From positions 1 through 34,997 of the forward strand of contig JACUUT010000003.1 of the NCBI GenBank assembly GCA_014859165.1: DNA of 34,997 bases, read 5' to 3'. The notes under the pieces were generated by a model. It had not been told where the DNA came from. It ran no database searches and was given only the letters and a program-made list of their open reading frames with translations. Positions 17,486 through 27,255 of this stretch are shown piece after piece; positions within the stretch are counted from its first letter, which is position 1; each line of letters starts with the position of its first letter. Origin of the DNA: Dehalococcoidia bacterium (GTDB lineage: Bacteria > Chloroflexota > Dehalococcoidia > E44-bin15). Position numbers and translations under genes: made by a program.

Positions 17486-19036
17486 ATGGCGATTGAAGAG
17501 AGGATAGCGAGCTTAACCAAATTCAGGGCAGAGTCAAAGCTGGGTGGTGGCGACAAGCGGATTGAGGCCCAGCATGAGAAGGGCAAATTTACCGCTAGAG
17601 AGCGCATTGCCCTCCTCCTCGATGAGGGAAGCTTTGTGGAGCTTGATGCCTTTGTTACCCATCGCGCCACCGAGTTCGGGCTTGCCGATAAGAAATTTTT
17701 AGGCGATGCTATAGTTACTGGGTATGGAAAGATAGACGGCAGGCTTGTTTATCTCTTCGCGCAGGATTTCACCGTCTTCGGAGGGTCGCTTTCGAAGGTG
17801 GTAGCCGAGAAGACTTGTAAGGTGATGGACCTGGCGGTTAAGAACGGTGCTCCTATCATCGGACTCCTGGACTCCGGCGGGGCGAGAATTCAGGAGGGGG
17901 TGGACAGCCTCGCCGGATATGGCGATATATTCTACCGTAATACCATATACTCAGGGGTTATCCCCCAGATCTCGGTGATCATGGGCCCTGCTGCTGGCGG
18001 AGCGGTTTACTCCCCTGCCATCACCGACTTCATCTTCATGGTGAATGGAACGGCGCAGATGTATATCACCGGTCCAGATGTGATCAAAGCGACCACCGGT
18101 GAGGTGGTAACCCACGAAGAACTCGGCGGGGCGGTGGTTCACGCTGAAACCAGCGGGAATTGCCATTTTGTCGCCGAGAATGATGAAGAATGCCTGAAGA
18201 TGGTGCGTCAGCTCCTCAGCTATCTCCCTCAGAACAATAGGGAGAAGACCCCCTTGGTGGAGATCACCGATGACCCCGATAGAATGGATGAGGAGCTCCT
18301 TTACATCGTTCCGGAGGACCCCACCAAGGCATACAATATGAAAAAGGTCATCTGGAGAGTAGTGGATAACGGTGAATTTATGGAGGTTCATGAGAGCTTC
18401 GCCCCAAACATTATCACCGGCTTTGCCAGGCTCAATGGGCGCGCGGTGGGCATTGTTGCTCAGCAACCCTCCGTATCGGCAGGGTGTCTCGATATTGATG
18501 CCTCTGATAAAGCCGCCCGGTTTGTGCGCTTCCTCGATTGCTTCAATATCCCTATAATCACCTTCGTCGATGTCCCTGGATATATGCCCGGCGTCGATCA
18601 GGAATATGGGGGGATCATCAGGCATGGCGCTAAGGTGCTCTTCGCCTACGCCGAGGCTACCGCTCCCAAGGTTACCACCATTACCCGTAAAGCCTATGGT
18701 GGTGCATACATAGCGATGAGCAGCAAGCACCTCGGGGCCGACATCAACTATGCCTGGCCCATTGCCGAGATCGCGGTGATGGGGCCCGATGGTGCGGTGA
18801 ACATCATCTATCGAGACGCCATCAAACAGTCGGAGAACCCTGAGGAGACTCGCAGAACTCTCATCGCCGAATACACACAAAAGTTCGCCAACCCCTATGT
18901 AGCGGCGGGGAGAGGCTATATCGATGATGTCATCGACCCCAGGGAGACACGCCCCAGGCTGATAAAGGCACTGGAGATGCTCCAAAACAAACAGGATACA
19001 AATCCCCCCAAGAAGCATGGGAATATCCCGCTTTAG
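17486..19036 (+). CDS. mmdA: Acyl-CoA carboxylase carboxyltransferase subunit (methylmalonyl-CoA/propionyl-CoA type)
   Basis: [133 protein letters not shown]. Confidence 0.93.
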   Translation: MAIEERIASLTKFRAESKLGGGDKRIEAQHEKGKFTARERIALLLDEGSFVELDAFVTHRATEFGLADKKFLGDAIVTGYGKIDGRLVYLFAQDFTVFGGSLSKVVAEKTCKVMDLAVKNGAPIIGLLDSGGARIQEGVDSLAGYGDIFYRNTIYSGVIPQISVIMGPAAGGAVYSPAITDFIFMVNGTAQMYITGPDVIKATTGEVVTHEELGGAVVHAETSGNCHFVAENDEECLKMVRQLLSYLPQNNREKTPLVEITDDPDRMDEELLYIVPEDPTKAYNMKKVIWRVVDNGEFMEVHESFAPNIITGFARLNGRAVGIVAQQPSVSAGCLDIDASDKAARFVRFLDCFNIPIITFVDVPGYMPGVDQEYGGIIRHGAKVLFAYAEATAPKVTTITRKAYGGAYIAMSSKHLGADINYAWPIAEIAVMGPDGAVNIIYRDAIKQSENPEETRRTLIAEYTQKFANPYVAAGRGYIDDVIDPRETRPRLIKALEMLQNKQDTNPPKKHGNIPL

Positions 19037-19102
19037 GGGAAACGGCGGGATAGTATTACGGATGATTTGTCTTTAGACAAGAGTCTTTGGGAGGTGGAAG
19101 CT

Positions 19103-20755
19103 ATGACTGGCATTGGAGAGGTCCCATATAAGGCAAGCGATTTGACTACCGAAAAAGTGAAGGATAGGCCAAAAGCAGCAAACCCGGTTAAGGTCTGTGA
19201 TACCACCTTTCGAGATGGACACCAGTCCGCTCTAGCCACCAGGATGCGAACCGAGGATATGGAATGGATGGCTGAGGAGATGAACAAATGTGGCTTCTAT
19301 TCCATGGAGGTTTGGGGAGGGGCAACCTTTGATGTCCCCCACCGCTTTTTGGGTGAGGACCCTTGGGACAGGCCTCGGAAATTGAAGAGGCTCATGCCTG
19401 ATACCCCATTGCAGATGCTCCTCAGAGGGCAGAACCTGGTTGCCTATCGAAACCACCACGATGATCTGGTCGATTGCTTCGTTGAGAATGCTGCCGAGGT
19501 GGGGATTGATATCTTCCGCGTCTTTGATGCCGTGAATGACGAGCGCAATCACGAACGCGCCGCTAAGGCAATCAAGAGGGTAGGAAAGCATTACCAAGGG
19601 GCGATATGTTATTCCCTCACCCAGCCCCGAATGGGTGGACCGGTGTATAACCTGGATTACTATGTCAAGAAAGCCCTCATCCTGCGGGATTTAGGTGCTG
19701 ATAGCATCTGTATTAAGGACCAGGCAGGGCTGATCTCCCCATATGATGCCTATGAGCTAATCAAAGCCCTAAAGGAGGTCTTAGATATCCCTGTCGAGCT
19801 CCATACCCACTACACTAGCGGACAGGGTTCCATGTCTCTATTAAAGGCGATCGAGGCTGGGGTTGATATCATCGATACTGCTCTATCCCCCTTCGCCTTA
19901 AGGTCTTCACAGCCGGCCATTGAGCCAATTGTGGTGGCTCTTTATGGGACAGATAGGGATACAGGGCTTGATGTCGAGCAACTATTAAAGTGTGGCCAGA
20001 TGCTTGAGCAGATAGCCCCCAAGTACAGGGATTTCCTGGACACCTCAGCGATGTCGGTCATCGACACCGGTGTGCTCGTCCATCAGATCCCTGGTGGGAT
20101 GACCACTAACCTAGTGGCCCAGCTAAGAGAGGCTGATGCGCTTCATAGGTTGGATGAATGCCGGGCGATGACGGCAAAGACTCGTGCGGAGCTCGGCTAT
20201 CCTCCCCTGGTTACTCCTACAAGCCAGATTGTGGGGGCTCAAGCGGTGCAGAACACCCTCTTCGGGCCTTACAAGTTTATCTCTAAAGAGGTGAAGGACT
20301 ACTGTTGGGGCCTATATGGTAAGCCACCAGTCCCCATTGACCCTAAGATCCAGAAGATGGTGCTTAAGGGCTATGAGCGTGGCGAGGAGCCGATCACCTG
20401 TCGCGCCGCCGACATGGTGAAGCCAGAGCTAGAGAAGGCTCACGAGGCCACAAAGGGTATCGCCAAAGATGACAAAGATGTGTTAACTTACGCCCTCTAT
20501 CCCACCACCGGGATGCGTTTCCTGAGATACAAATATGGATTGGACAAGGAGATCCCAGCAGATTGGAAGCCTCCCCGTGCCCCAAAGACCATGGAGGAGG
20601 TGAAGCGAGAGGATGAGCTTATCGCCAAGGTGAAGGAGGGCAAGCTTATGGAGGAGGTGGCCTCACCCTTGAAGCTGGAGCGCAGGGTTTATAGTATCTC
20701 TATGGGGGATGAGCAATACCGAGTGGAGGTGGAGCCAATTGATGAGGGCTGTTAG
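19103..20755 (+). CDS. Carboxyltransferase of the transcarboxylase 5S/oxaloacetate decarboxylase alpha/PycB family, no C-terminal biotinyl domain
   Basis: VKVCDTTFRDGHQSALATRMRTEDM, EVWGGATFDV, ICIKDQAGLISP, ELHTHYTSGQGSMSLLKAIEAGVDIIDTALSPFA. ATG at 19103 with upstream gggaggtgg preferred over TTG at 19067. Confidence 0.88.
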   Translation: MTGIGEVPYKASDLTTEKVKDRPKAANPVKVCDTTFRDGHQSALATRMRTEDMEWMAEEMNKCGFYSMEVWGGATFDVPHRFLGEDPWDRPRKLKRLMPDTPLQMLLRGQNLVAYRNHHDDLVDCFVENAAEVGIDIFRVFDAVNDERNHERAAKAIKRVGKHYQGAICYSLTQPRMGGPVYNLDYYVKKALILRDLGADSICIKDQAGLISPYDAYELIKALKEVLDIPVELHTHYTSGQGSMSLLKAIEAGVDIIDTALSPFALRSSQPAIEPIVVALYGTDRDTGLDVEQLLKCGQMLEQIAPKYRDFLDTSAMSVIDTGVLVHQIPGGMTTNLVAQLREADALHRLDECRAMTAKTRAELGYPPLVTPTSQIVGAQAVQNTLFGPYKFISKEVKDYCWGLYGKPPVPIDPKIQKMVLKGYERGEEPITCRAADMVKPELEKAHEATKGIAKDDKDVLTYALYPTTGMRFLRYKYGLDKEIPADWKPPRAPKTMEEVKREDELIAKVKEGKLMEEVASPLKLERRVYSISMGDEQYRVEVEPIDEGC

Positions 20756-22009
20756 ATGGGTAAGACCCTCGCCGAGAAGATCCTGAGCGAGAAGTCAGGG
20801 AGCGATGCCCATGCTGGAGATATTGTTATTGCCAAGGTTGACCTTGCCTTCCTCCAGGATGGCACCGGACCCCTGGCGCTGCGGCAACTTCAAGCAAGCG
20901 AACTTGAGCGGATAGCCACTCCAGCGAAGGTAATCATATTTTTAGACCATGCCTCCCCCAGCCCTTCTCGGGAGCTCGCCAACGACCACATCCTCCTGCG
21001 CGACTTCACACGAAAGAGCGGTGTCCAGCTTTGCGATGTGGGAGAAGGTATTTGCCACCAACTTATTGCTGAATCCTATGCCAACCCGGGCGAGGTAGTT
21101 ATTGGCGCCGATTCCCATACCGTGACCGCAGGGGCACTGGGGGCATTTGCCACGGGGATGGGCTCTACAGATGTCGCCATCGCCATCGCTTTAGGGAAAA
21201 CTTGGCTCAGGGTGCCGGAGAGCTTCAAGATAGTGGTCAGGGGCAGCTTCAAAAGGGGGGTATATGCCAAAGACCTCGCCCTTCACATTATTGGCAAGAT
21301 CGGTGCCGATGGCGCCACCTACAGGGCGCTGGAGTTTTGCGGCGAAAATATTGAAAACATGGGCATGTCGGAGCGCTTCACTCTAGCTAATATGGCGGTG
21401 GAGGCCGGGGCCAAGGCAGGGCTCTTCTCCTCCGATGAGACCACCCGTCGGTATCTTGAATCTCACGCTCGCAGCGATCTCTTTCGTTCTATTCGACCTG
21501 ACCCTGATGCCGAGTATGAACAAATTATCGAGATCGATGTCTCAAGTCTGGAGCCAATGGTGTCTAAACCCCACGCCGTAGATAACATTGCCCCAGCCAA
21601 GGAGCTAAAGGGCGAAAAGATTCAGCAGGTCTTCATCGGCACCTGCACTAATGGTCGTCTTGAGGATCTAGCAACTGCTGCGGCGATCCTAAAAGGGCGA
21701 AAACGCCATCCCGCGACCAGGCTTCTGATCGCTCCGGCATCCAAAGAGGTGCTCACACAAGCGATAGGCGCCGGGTATATTCAGACCTTCCTTGAGGCGG
21801 GAGGGACTGTTCTGCCACCCGGTTGTGGCCCATGTGTCGGGGTGCATCAGGGGGTGCTTGGGGATGGGGAGGCTTGCCTTTCCACGGCCAACCGCAATTT
21901 CAGAGGGCGCATGGGAAATCCCGAGGCTTTTATCTATCTGGGGAGTCCAGCGACCGCCGCAGCAAGCGCCATCGCCGGTGAGATCACCGACCCCAGGGAG
22001 CTTATGTAG
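20756..22009 (+). CDS. Aconitase-superfamily hydro-lyase large subunit (LeuC/homoaconitase-like; candidate aconitase)
   Basis: MGKTLAEKILSEKSG, VIIFLDHASPSP, HQLIAESYANPGEVVIGADSHTVTAGALGAFATGMGSTDVAIAIALGKTWLRVPE, FIGTCTNGRLEDLATAA, PPGCGPCVGVHQGVLGDGEACLSTANRNFRGRMG. Confidence 0.9.
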   Translation: MGKTLAEKILSEKSGSDAHAGDIVIAKVDLAFLQDGTGPLALRQLQASELERIATPAKVIIFLDHASPSPSRELANDHILLRDFTRKSGVQLCDVGEGICHQLIAESYANPGEVVIGADSHTVTAGALGAFATGMGSTDVAIAIALGKTWLRVPESFKIVVRGSFKRGVYAKDLALHIIGKIGADGATYRALEFCGENIENMGMSERFTLANMAVEAGAKAGLFSSDETTRRYLESHARSDLFRSIRPDPDAEYEQIIEIDVSSLEPMVSKPHAVDNIAPAKELKGEKIQQVFIGTCTNGRLEDLATAAAILKGRKRHPATRLLIAPASKEVLTQAIGAGYIQTFLEAGGTVLPPGCGPCVGVHQGVLGDGEACLSTANRNFRGRMGNPEAFIYLGSPATAAASAIAGEITDPRELM

Positions 22010-22513
22010 ATGCTCAAGGGAAAGGCTTTCAAGTTCGGGGATAATATCTCCACCGATGACATCACACCGGGGAGATTTTTTCACCTGAGGAGCAACCTGC
22101 CTGAGCTGGCAAAGCACCTTCTGGAGGATGTTGCCCCCAGCTTCACCTCAAGGGTGGAGCCCGGCGATTTCATCGTTGCCGGCGTAAACTTCGGGCTGGG
22201 CTCAAGTAGGGAGCATGCCGCCGTCGTTATCAAGATGGCTGGCGTCGCCGCCGTCCTGGCAAAGTCTGCGGCGCGCATCTTCTTTAGAAACGCCATCAAT
22301 GTCGGGCTCCCCGTTCTTATATGCGATACTGATAAGATAAGCGATGGGGATGAGCTTGAAGTTGACCTTGCGGGAGGCATGGTTAAAAATCTCACCAGCG
22401 GGGTGGTGCTCCCCCTGGGCCGGTTCCCCGATGTGATGCTCAGGATTCTTGACGAGGGTGGGCTTATCCCTTATATTAAGAAGCACGGAGATTTCAGCCT
22501 CCAATCTCGATAA
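22010..22513 (+). CDS. Aconitase-superfamily hydro-lyase small subunit (LeuD-like)
   Basis: GKAFKFGDNISTDDITPGRFFHLRSN, DFIVAGVNFGLGSSREHAAVVIKMAGVAAVLAKSAARIFFRNAINVGLPVLIC. Confidence 0.9.
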   Translation: MLKGKAFKFGDNISTDDITPGRFFHLRSNLPELAKHLLEDVAPSFTSRVEPGDFIVAGVNFGLGSSREHAAVVIKMAGVAAVLAKSAARIFFRNAINVGLPVLICDTDKISDGDELEVDLAGGMVKNLTSGVVLPLGRFPDVMLRILDEGGLIPYIKKHGDFSLQSR

Positions 22514-22524
22514 GGAGATGAATC

Positions 22525-23607
22525 TTGGCTTATACTATTACCCTGATCCCAGGCGATGGCATCGGCCCTGAGGTTACCGAGGCCACAGTAAGGGTTCTGG
22601 AGGCAACAGGTATCAATTTCCACTGGGACTTGGCTTTCGCTGGCGATCGTGCCCAGGATAAGTATGGCACCCCCCTGCCTGATTACCTCTTCGACTCCAT
22701 CAGGAAAAACAAGGTGACCCTCAAAGGCCCCATCACCACCCCCATTGCTTCTGGCTTCCGAAGCGTCAATGTGGCGCTCAGAAAGGAGCTTGACCTCTAT
22801 GTTTGCCTTCGCCCCTGCAAGACCTATCCCGGTGCTCCTTCCATTTACAAGGATGTCGATATTGTAGTGGTCAGGGAGAATACCGAAGACCTCTACATGG
22901 GGATCGAGTATCGGGGGGAGACCCCAGCGGCAGCAAGACTCCTGCGCCTCATTGCAGAGGAAAGCGGGGATCGGGTCAAGGCGGATTCGAGCTTTAGCAT
23001 TAAGGCCATCTCCCGGAGCGCCAGCAGAAGGGTAGTGAAGTTTGCCTTCGAATATGCTCGCCAAAATGGGAGGAGAAAGGTAACCGCGGTGCACAAGGCT
23101 AACATCCTGAAGTTCACCGATGGGCTCTTTTTGACCACCGCCGTTGAAGTCGCCAGGGATTACCCCGATATTGAATTTGAAACCACGATCGTTGATAGCT
23201 TGTGCATGCAGCTAGTGAGGTTCCCGCAGCGCCATGACGTCCTGGTTCTTCCCAATCTCTACGGTGATATCGTTTCCGAGCTTTGCGCTGGGCTCATCGG
23301 GGGTCTGGGGCTCGCCCCTGGAGCCAACATCGGGGATGACATCGCCATCTTTGAACCGACTCATGGCAGTGCCCCTAAATACGCCGGTCAAAACAAGGTG
23401 AATCCTATGGCAATGATGCTCTCGGGGGTATTGATGCTCCGCCACATCGGGGAGAAAGGTGCTGCCGATAGGGTGGAGAGCGCAGTTGCACAGGCTATCG
23501 CTGAGGGGAACGCTGTTACCTACGATATGAAGCCCGACCGCAATGACCCCACAGCAGTGGGCACCTCCCAGGTAGCTGATGCAGTGATCAAAAAAATGAA
23601 GGAATAG
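22525..23607 (+). CDS. icd: Isocitrate dehydrogenase (NAD-type, IDH/IPMDH family)
   Basis: [40 protein letters not shown] (SxNxxLR), [71 protein letters not shown]. Confidence 0.87.
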   Translation: MAYTITLIPGDGIGPEVTEATVRVLEATGINFHWDLAFAGDRAQDKYGTPLPDYLFDSIRKNKVTLKGPITTPIASGFRSVNVALRKELDLYVCLRPCKTYPGAPSIYKDVDIVVVRENTEDLYMGIEYRGETPAAARLLRLIAEESGDRVKADSSFSIKAISRSASRRVVKFAFEYARQNGRRKVTAVHKANILKFTDGLFLTTAVEVARDYPDIEFETTIVDSLCMQLVRFPQRHDVLVLPNLYGDIVSELCAGLIGGLGLAPGANIGDDIAIFEPTHGSAPKYAGQNKVNPMAMMLSGVLMLRHIGEKGAADRVESAVAQAIAEGNAVTYDMKPDRNDPTAVGTSQVADAVIKKMKE

Positions 23608-23611
23608 AACA

Positions 23612-24550
23612 ATGCGAAGGAAAGTAACCATCGTCGGCGCTGGGAATGTGGGTGCCTCTTGCGCGCAACGAATCGCCGAAAAGGGATACGCCGATGTGGT
23701 GCTGGTGGACATCATTGAGGGGTTGCCTCAAGGGAAAGCGCTGGATATACTCCAGAGCGGACCAGTTATTGCTTCTGATTCCCGCCTCATTGGCACCAAT
23801 AGCTATGAGGAAACGGCGGATTCCGATATCGTTGTCATCACCTCCGGGGTGCCCAGAAATCCTGGGATGAGCAGAAATGACTTGGTGTTCACCAATATGG
23901 AGATCATTAGAGGGGTCACCGAGAATGTAGCGAGGTATTCCCCCAACTGCATCATTATCATGGTCACCAACCCCCTTGATGCTATGGCTCAATTGGCGCT
24001 TCAGGTGAGTAAGTTCCCCAGAAATCGTGTCTGTGGGCAGTCCGGCATCCTTGATACTACAAGATTTCGAACCTTTCTGGCTATGGAGTTGGATGTCTCA
24101 GTGGAGGATGTATTCGCTTGTGTCCTTGGGGGGCATGACGACACCATGGTTGCCATCCCCAGGCTCACCACCGTTGGCGGCATACCGATAGCCGAACTTC
24201 TCCCTAAAGAGACCATCGATCGCATCGTGGAGCGCACCGTAAAGGGCGGTAGCGAGATCGTGAGCCTCCTCAAGAGAGGAAGTGCCTACTATGCCCCCTC
24301 AGCGGCAGTGGCCCAAATGGTGGATTCGATACTCCTGGATAAGAAGCGGATCCTGCCCTGCGCCGCCTACCTTGAGGGCGAATATGGCATTGATGGGGTA
24401 TTTGTCGGTGTCCCGGTAAAGCTGGGAGCCAATGGAATCGAGCAGATCATCGAGATAAAGCTCACCCCTGAGGAGGATGCAGCGTTGAGGAAGTCGGCTG
24501 AGGCGGTGAGGGAACTGGTGGATGTAATGAAGCCAGGACTAAAAAAGTGA
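23612..24550 (+). CDS. mdh: Malate dehydrogenase (LDH-like type)
   Basis: [109 protein letters not shown]. Confidence 0.94.
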   Translation: MRRKVTIVGAGNVGASCAQRIAEKGYADVVLVDIIEGLPQGKALDILQSGPVIASDSRLIGTNSYEETADSDIVVITSGVPRNPGMSRNDLVFTNMEIIRGVTENVARYSPNCIIIMVTNPLDAMAQLALQVSKFPRNRVCGQSGILDTTRFRTFLAMELDVSVEDVFACVLGGHDDTMVAIPRLTTVGGIPIAELLPKETIDRIVERTVKGGSEIVSLLKRGSAYYAPSAAVAQMVDSILLDKKRILPCAAYLEGEYGIDGVFVGVPVKLGANGIEQIIEIKLTPEEDAALRKSAEAVRELVDVMKPGLKK

Positions 24551-25392
24551 GGGATATTGATTCAAAAAAAATAACAGAGACAGTGGCTCGCCTGTGTCAG
24601 GAGGCGAATTTCTACTTGGGCGAGGATGTTCTGGATTCGCTGAAGCAGGTAATGGATAAAGAGGAGGCACCTTTGGGGCGTCAGGTCTTAGAGCAAATCC
24701 TGGAGAATGCCAGTATCGCGGCAAAAGAGAAAATCCCCCTGTGCCAGGACACAGGGATCACGGTGGTCTATCTGTGGCTGGGTCAGGATGCCCATATCGT
24801 TGGCGGCGACCTTTATGATGCGGTGCAGGAAGGGGTGCGCCAGGGCTACCGCCAGGGGTATCTGCGAAATTCCATAGTAACAAGGCCCTTCTCGGCAAGG
24901 GTGAACACCAATGATAACACCCCTGCTATGATTCATGCGGAGATAGTGAGCGGCGATAATCTGCGCATTGTGGTTATGCCCAAAGGAGAGGGTAGCGAGA
25001 ACACGAGCCGCCTCACCATGCTCAACCCCGCCGATGGTCGCCAGGGTGTCATCGACTTCGTAGTCAGGACTGTGGAAGAGGCGGGAAGCGACCCCTGCCC
25101 TCCAGTCATTGTCGGCTTGGGGATTGGGGGAACAACAGGAAGGGTGATGATACTGGCAAAGATGGCGCTTCTGCGCAAGGTGGGGGAGCCCAATCCTGAC
25201 CCTGAGGTAGCAGAGCTGGAGAGGGAGATACTGGAAAGGGTAAATAGACTGGGCATTGGGCCGCAGGGTTTTGGCGGAAGTACCACTGCCCTGGCGGTGC
25301 ACGCCGCGGTCATTCCCTGCCATATGAGTGCCCTCCCGGTAGCCGTCAATATGCAATGCCACGCCGCCCGCTATAAGGAGGCAGTGCTTTAA
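24547..25392 (+). CDS. fumA: Class I fumarate hydratase alpha (N-terminal) subunit
   Basis: [90 protein letters not shown] start overlapping the mdh stop (GTGA). Confidence 0.93.
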   Translation: MRDIDSKKITETVARLCQEANFYLGEDVLDSLKQVMDKEEAPLGRQVLEQILENASIAAKEKIPLCQDTGITVVYLWLGQDAHIVGGDLYDAVQEGVRQGYRQGYLRNSIVTRPFSARVNTNDNTPAMIHAEIVSGDNLRIVVMPKGEGSENTSRLTMLNPADGRQGVIDFVVRTVEEAGSDPCPPVIVGLGIGGTTGRVMILAKMALLRKVGEPNPDPEVAELEREILERVNRLGIGPQGFGGSTTALAVHAAVIPCHMSALPVAVNMQCHAARYKEAVL

Positions 25393-25407
25393 AAATATCT
25401 TATTGAA

Positions 25408-25959
25408 ATGGATATTATATCGCCTTTCGATCCCCAGGTAATAGAAAAGCTTAGGGCTGGAGACCAGGTCTCCATCACGGGGGTCATCTATACTGCCCGC
25501 GACGCTGCCCATAGAAGGCTCGTCGAGGCCATGGACTGCGGTGAGGAATTGCCCTTCGATATTCATGGTCAGACCATTTACTACACGGCTCCCTCCACTG
25601 CCAAGCCTGGGCAGGTTATTGGCGCCGCAGGACCCACCACCAGCGGGCGGATGGATGCCTACTCGCCTCGCCTCATCGCCGCAGGGCTCAAGGGGATGAT
25701 CGGAAAGGGATCACGCTCCAGGGAAGTGAAGGATGCGATCAAGAAACATAAAGCCATTTACTTCGCCGCTATCGGAGGGGCTGGGGCACTGATCGCCAGA
25801 TCGATAAAGAATGCTGAGGTGGTGGGCTACAAGGATTTGGGGGCGGAGGCAATCATGCGCCTTGAGGTGGAGAACTTCCACGCCATCGTCATAAACGATG
25901 CCCACGGAGGGGATTTATTCGAGGAAGGGATGGCTAAGTACCAAAAGGAATTAAAATGA
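25408..25959 (+). CDS. fumB: Class I fumarate hydratase beta (C-terminal) subunit
   Basis: LRAGDQVSITGVIYTARDAAHRRLVEAMDCGEELPFDIHGQTIYYTAPSTAKPGQVIGAAGPTTSGRMDAYSPRLIAAGLKGMIGKGSRS. Confidence 0.93.
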   Translation: MDIISPFDPQVIEKLRAGDQVSITGVIYTARDAAHRRLVEAMDCGEELPFDIHGQTIYYTAPSTAKPGQVIGAAGPTTSGRMDAYSPRLIAAGLKGMIGKGSRSREVKDAIKKHKAIYFAAIGGAGALIARSIKNAEVVGYKDLGAEAIMRLEVENFHAIVINDAHGGDLFEEGMAKYQKELK

Positions 25960-26363
25960 GGGTTGAGATTTCAACTAAGAGGATATACAGCGACTTTGTT
26001 AAAAAGGTTGAGGAGATAAACGGGCAAACCCTCCCCCCCTGCTATCAATGCGGCAAGTGCTCGGCGGGATGTCCCATGTCCTTCGCCATGGAGTTGCTTC
26101 CCAATCAGATCATCCGCCTGGTGCAACTGGGGCTGGAGGAGGATATCGCCAAATCAAACACCATCTGGATATGCGCCTCCTGCATCACCTGTTCCCTTCG
26201 CTGCCCGAGGGGGGTGGACCTGGCAAGGGTAATGGAGGCATTAAGGCTTATCACCATGAGGAAAAATATCGATCATGTGAAAATATCGGAGATTCCCCAA
26301 GAAACCATCGCTGAACTCCCTCAGCTCGCCATGGTGGGTGGCTTCAGGAAGCTCACCGCTTGA
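25956..26363 (+). CDS. hdrC: Heterodisulfide reductase-like subunit C (4Fe-4S)
   Basis: CYQCGKCSAGCPMSFAMELLPNQIIRLVQLGLEEDIAKSNTIWICASCITCSLRCPRGVDLARVMEALR: two CxxCxxCxxxCP motifs. ATGA overlap with upstream fumB. Confidence 0.92.
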   Translation: MRVEISTKRIYSDFVKKVEEINGQTLPPCYQCGKCSAGCPMSFAMELLPNQIIRLVQLGLEEDIAKSNTIWICASCITCSLRCPRGVDLARVMEALRLITMRKNIDHVKISEIPQETIAELPQLAMVGGFRKLTA

Positions 26364-26372
26364 GGAGAAAGG

Positions 26373-27254
26373 ATGAACCTGAGTTATTATCCGGGATGCA
26401 CCTTAAAAACCAAGGCCAAAAACCTGGAGGATTCCGCCGTGGCTTCGATGGCAGCCCTGGGGGTCAATCTGGTGGAGCTACCACGGTGGAACTGCTGCGG
26501 GACGGTATATTCCTTTGCCGAGGATGAAGAGTTGCATCAGCTAGCCCCAGTTCGCAATCTCATTCGGGTAAAGGAGGTGGAGAGTAACAAGGTCGTAACC
26601 ATATGCTCCTTTTGCTATAACACATTAAAAAGAGCTAACCTGCTGATAACAAATGACCCGGAAAAGAGGAATACCCTCAATACCTTCATGGAAGAAGAGA
26701 TAGATTATAACGGTGAGGTCGAGGTAGTTCACCTTCTTGAGGTATTGAGGGATGAAGTAGGGTGGCAAAGCATCTCTCAGAAGGTGCAGCTCCCCCTCAA
26801 AGGGCTGAAGGTCGCTCCCTATTATGGCTGCACCCTGCTTCGACCGCAAGCGGTAGCCATTGACAATGTGGAAAGACCCACCATAATGCATGACTTGCTT
26901 CAAGCCCTGGGGGCTGAGGTGGTGGACTTCCCCTTTGCCACCGAATGCTGTGGCTCTTATCAAATATTGAGCAACCCGGATTTCGTTTCACATTGCGTCT
27001 GGGATATATTGAGCTCAGCGCTAAGATGGGGGGCTGAGGCCGTGGCCCTTAGCTGCCCCATGTGCGATTTCAACCTTGGTCAAAAGCAGAAAGAGCTGAG
27101 GCAAACACATAGCGGATTTAAGGGGATACCGATCCTCTACTTTACCCAGCTTCTCGCCCTTTCGCTGGGACTGGATCCTGAGGTGTGCCGCTTCGAGCTG
27201 AACTATGTAGACCCTCGTCCTCTTCTGGAAAGCAAGGGATTATTGAGGCAATAG
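26373..27254 (+). CDS. hdrB: Heterodisulfide reductase-like subunit B (two CCG domains)
   Basis: YYPGCTLKTKAKNLEDS...RWNCCGTVYS...CSFCYNTLKRAN and PYYGCTLLRP...TECCGSYQILSNPDF...CPMCDFNLGQKQ: both cysteine-rich CCG modules complete. Confidence 0.93.
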   Translation: MNLSYYPGCTLKTKAKNLEDSAVASMAALGVNLVELPRWNCCGTVYSFAEDEELHQLAPVRNLIRVKEVESNKVVTICSFCYNTLKRANLLITNDPEKRNTLNTFMEEEIDYNGEVEVVHLLEVLRDEVGWQSISQKVQLPLKGLKVAPYYGCTLLRPQAVAIDNVERPTIMHDLLQALGAEVVDFPFATECCGSYQILSNPDFVSHCVWDILSSALRWGAEAVALSCPMCDFNLGQKQKELRQTHSGFKGIPILYFTQLLALSLGLDPEVCRFELNYVDPRPLLESKGLLRQ

Positions 27255-27255
27255 C

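Noticed and set aside
17951-19018. 355 aa minus-strand ORF opposite mmdA
   Set aside because: Shadow ORF over a highly conserved carboxyltransferase; no RBS or domain match seen.
20756-23607. Reading the LeuC/LeuD-like/dehydrogenase trio as a leucine biosynthesis operon
   Set aside because: No leuA/ilv genes nearby, the dehydrogenase has the SxNxxLR isocitrate motif, and neighbours are MDH and fumarase.
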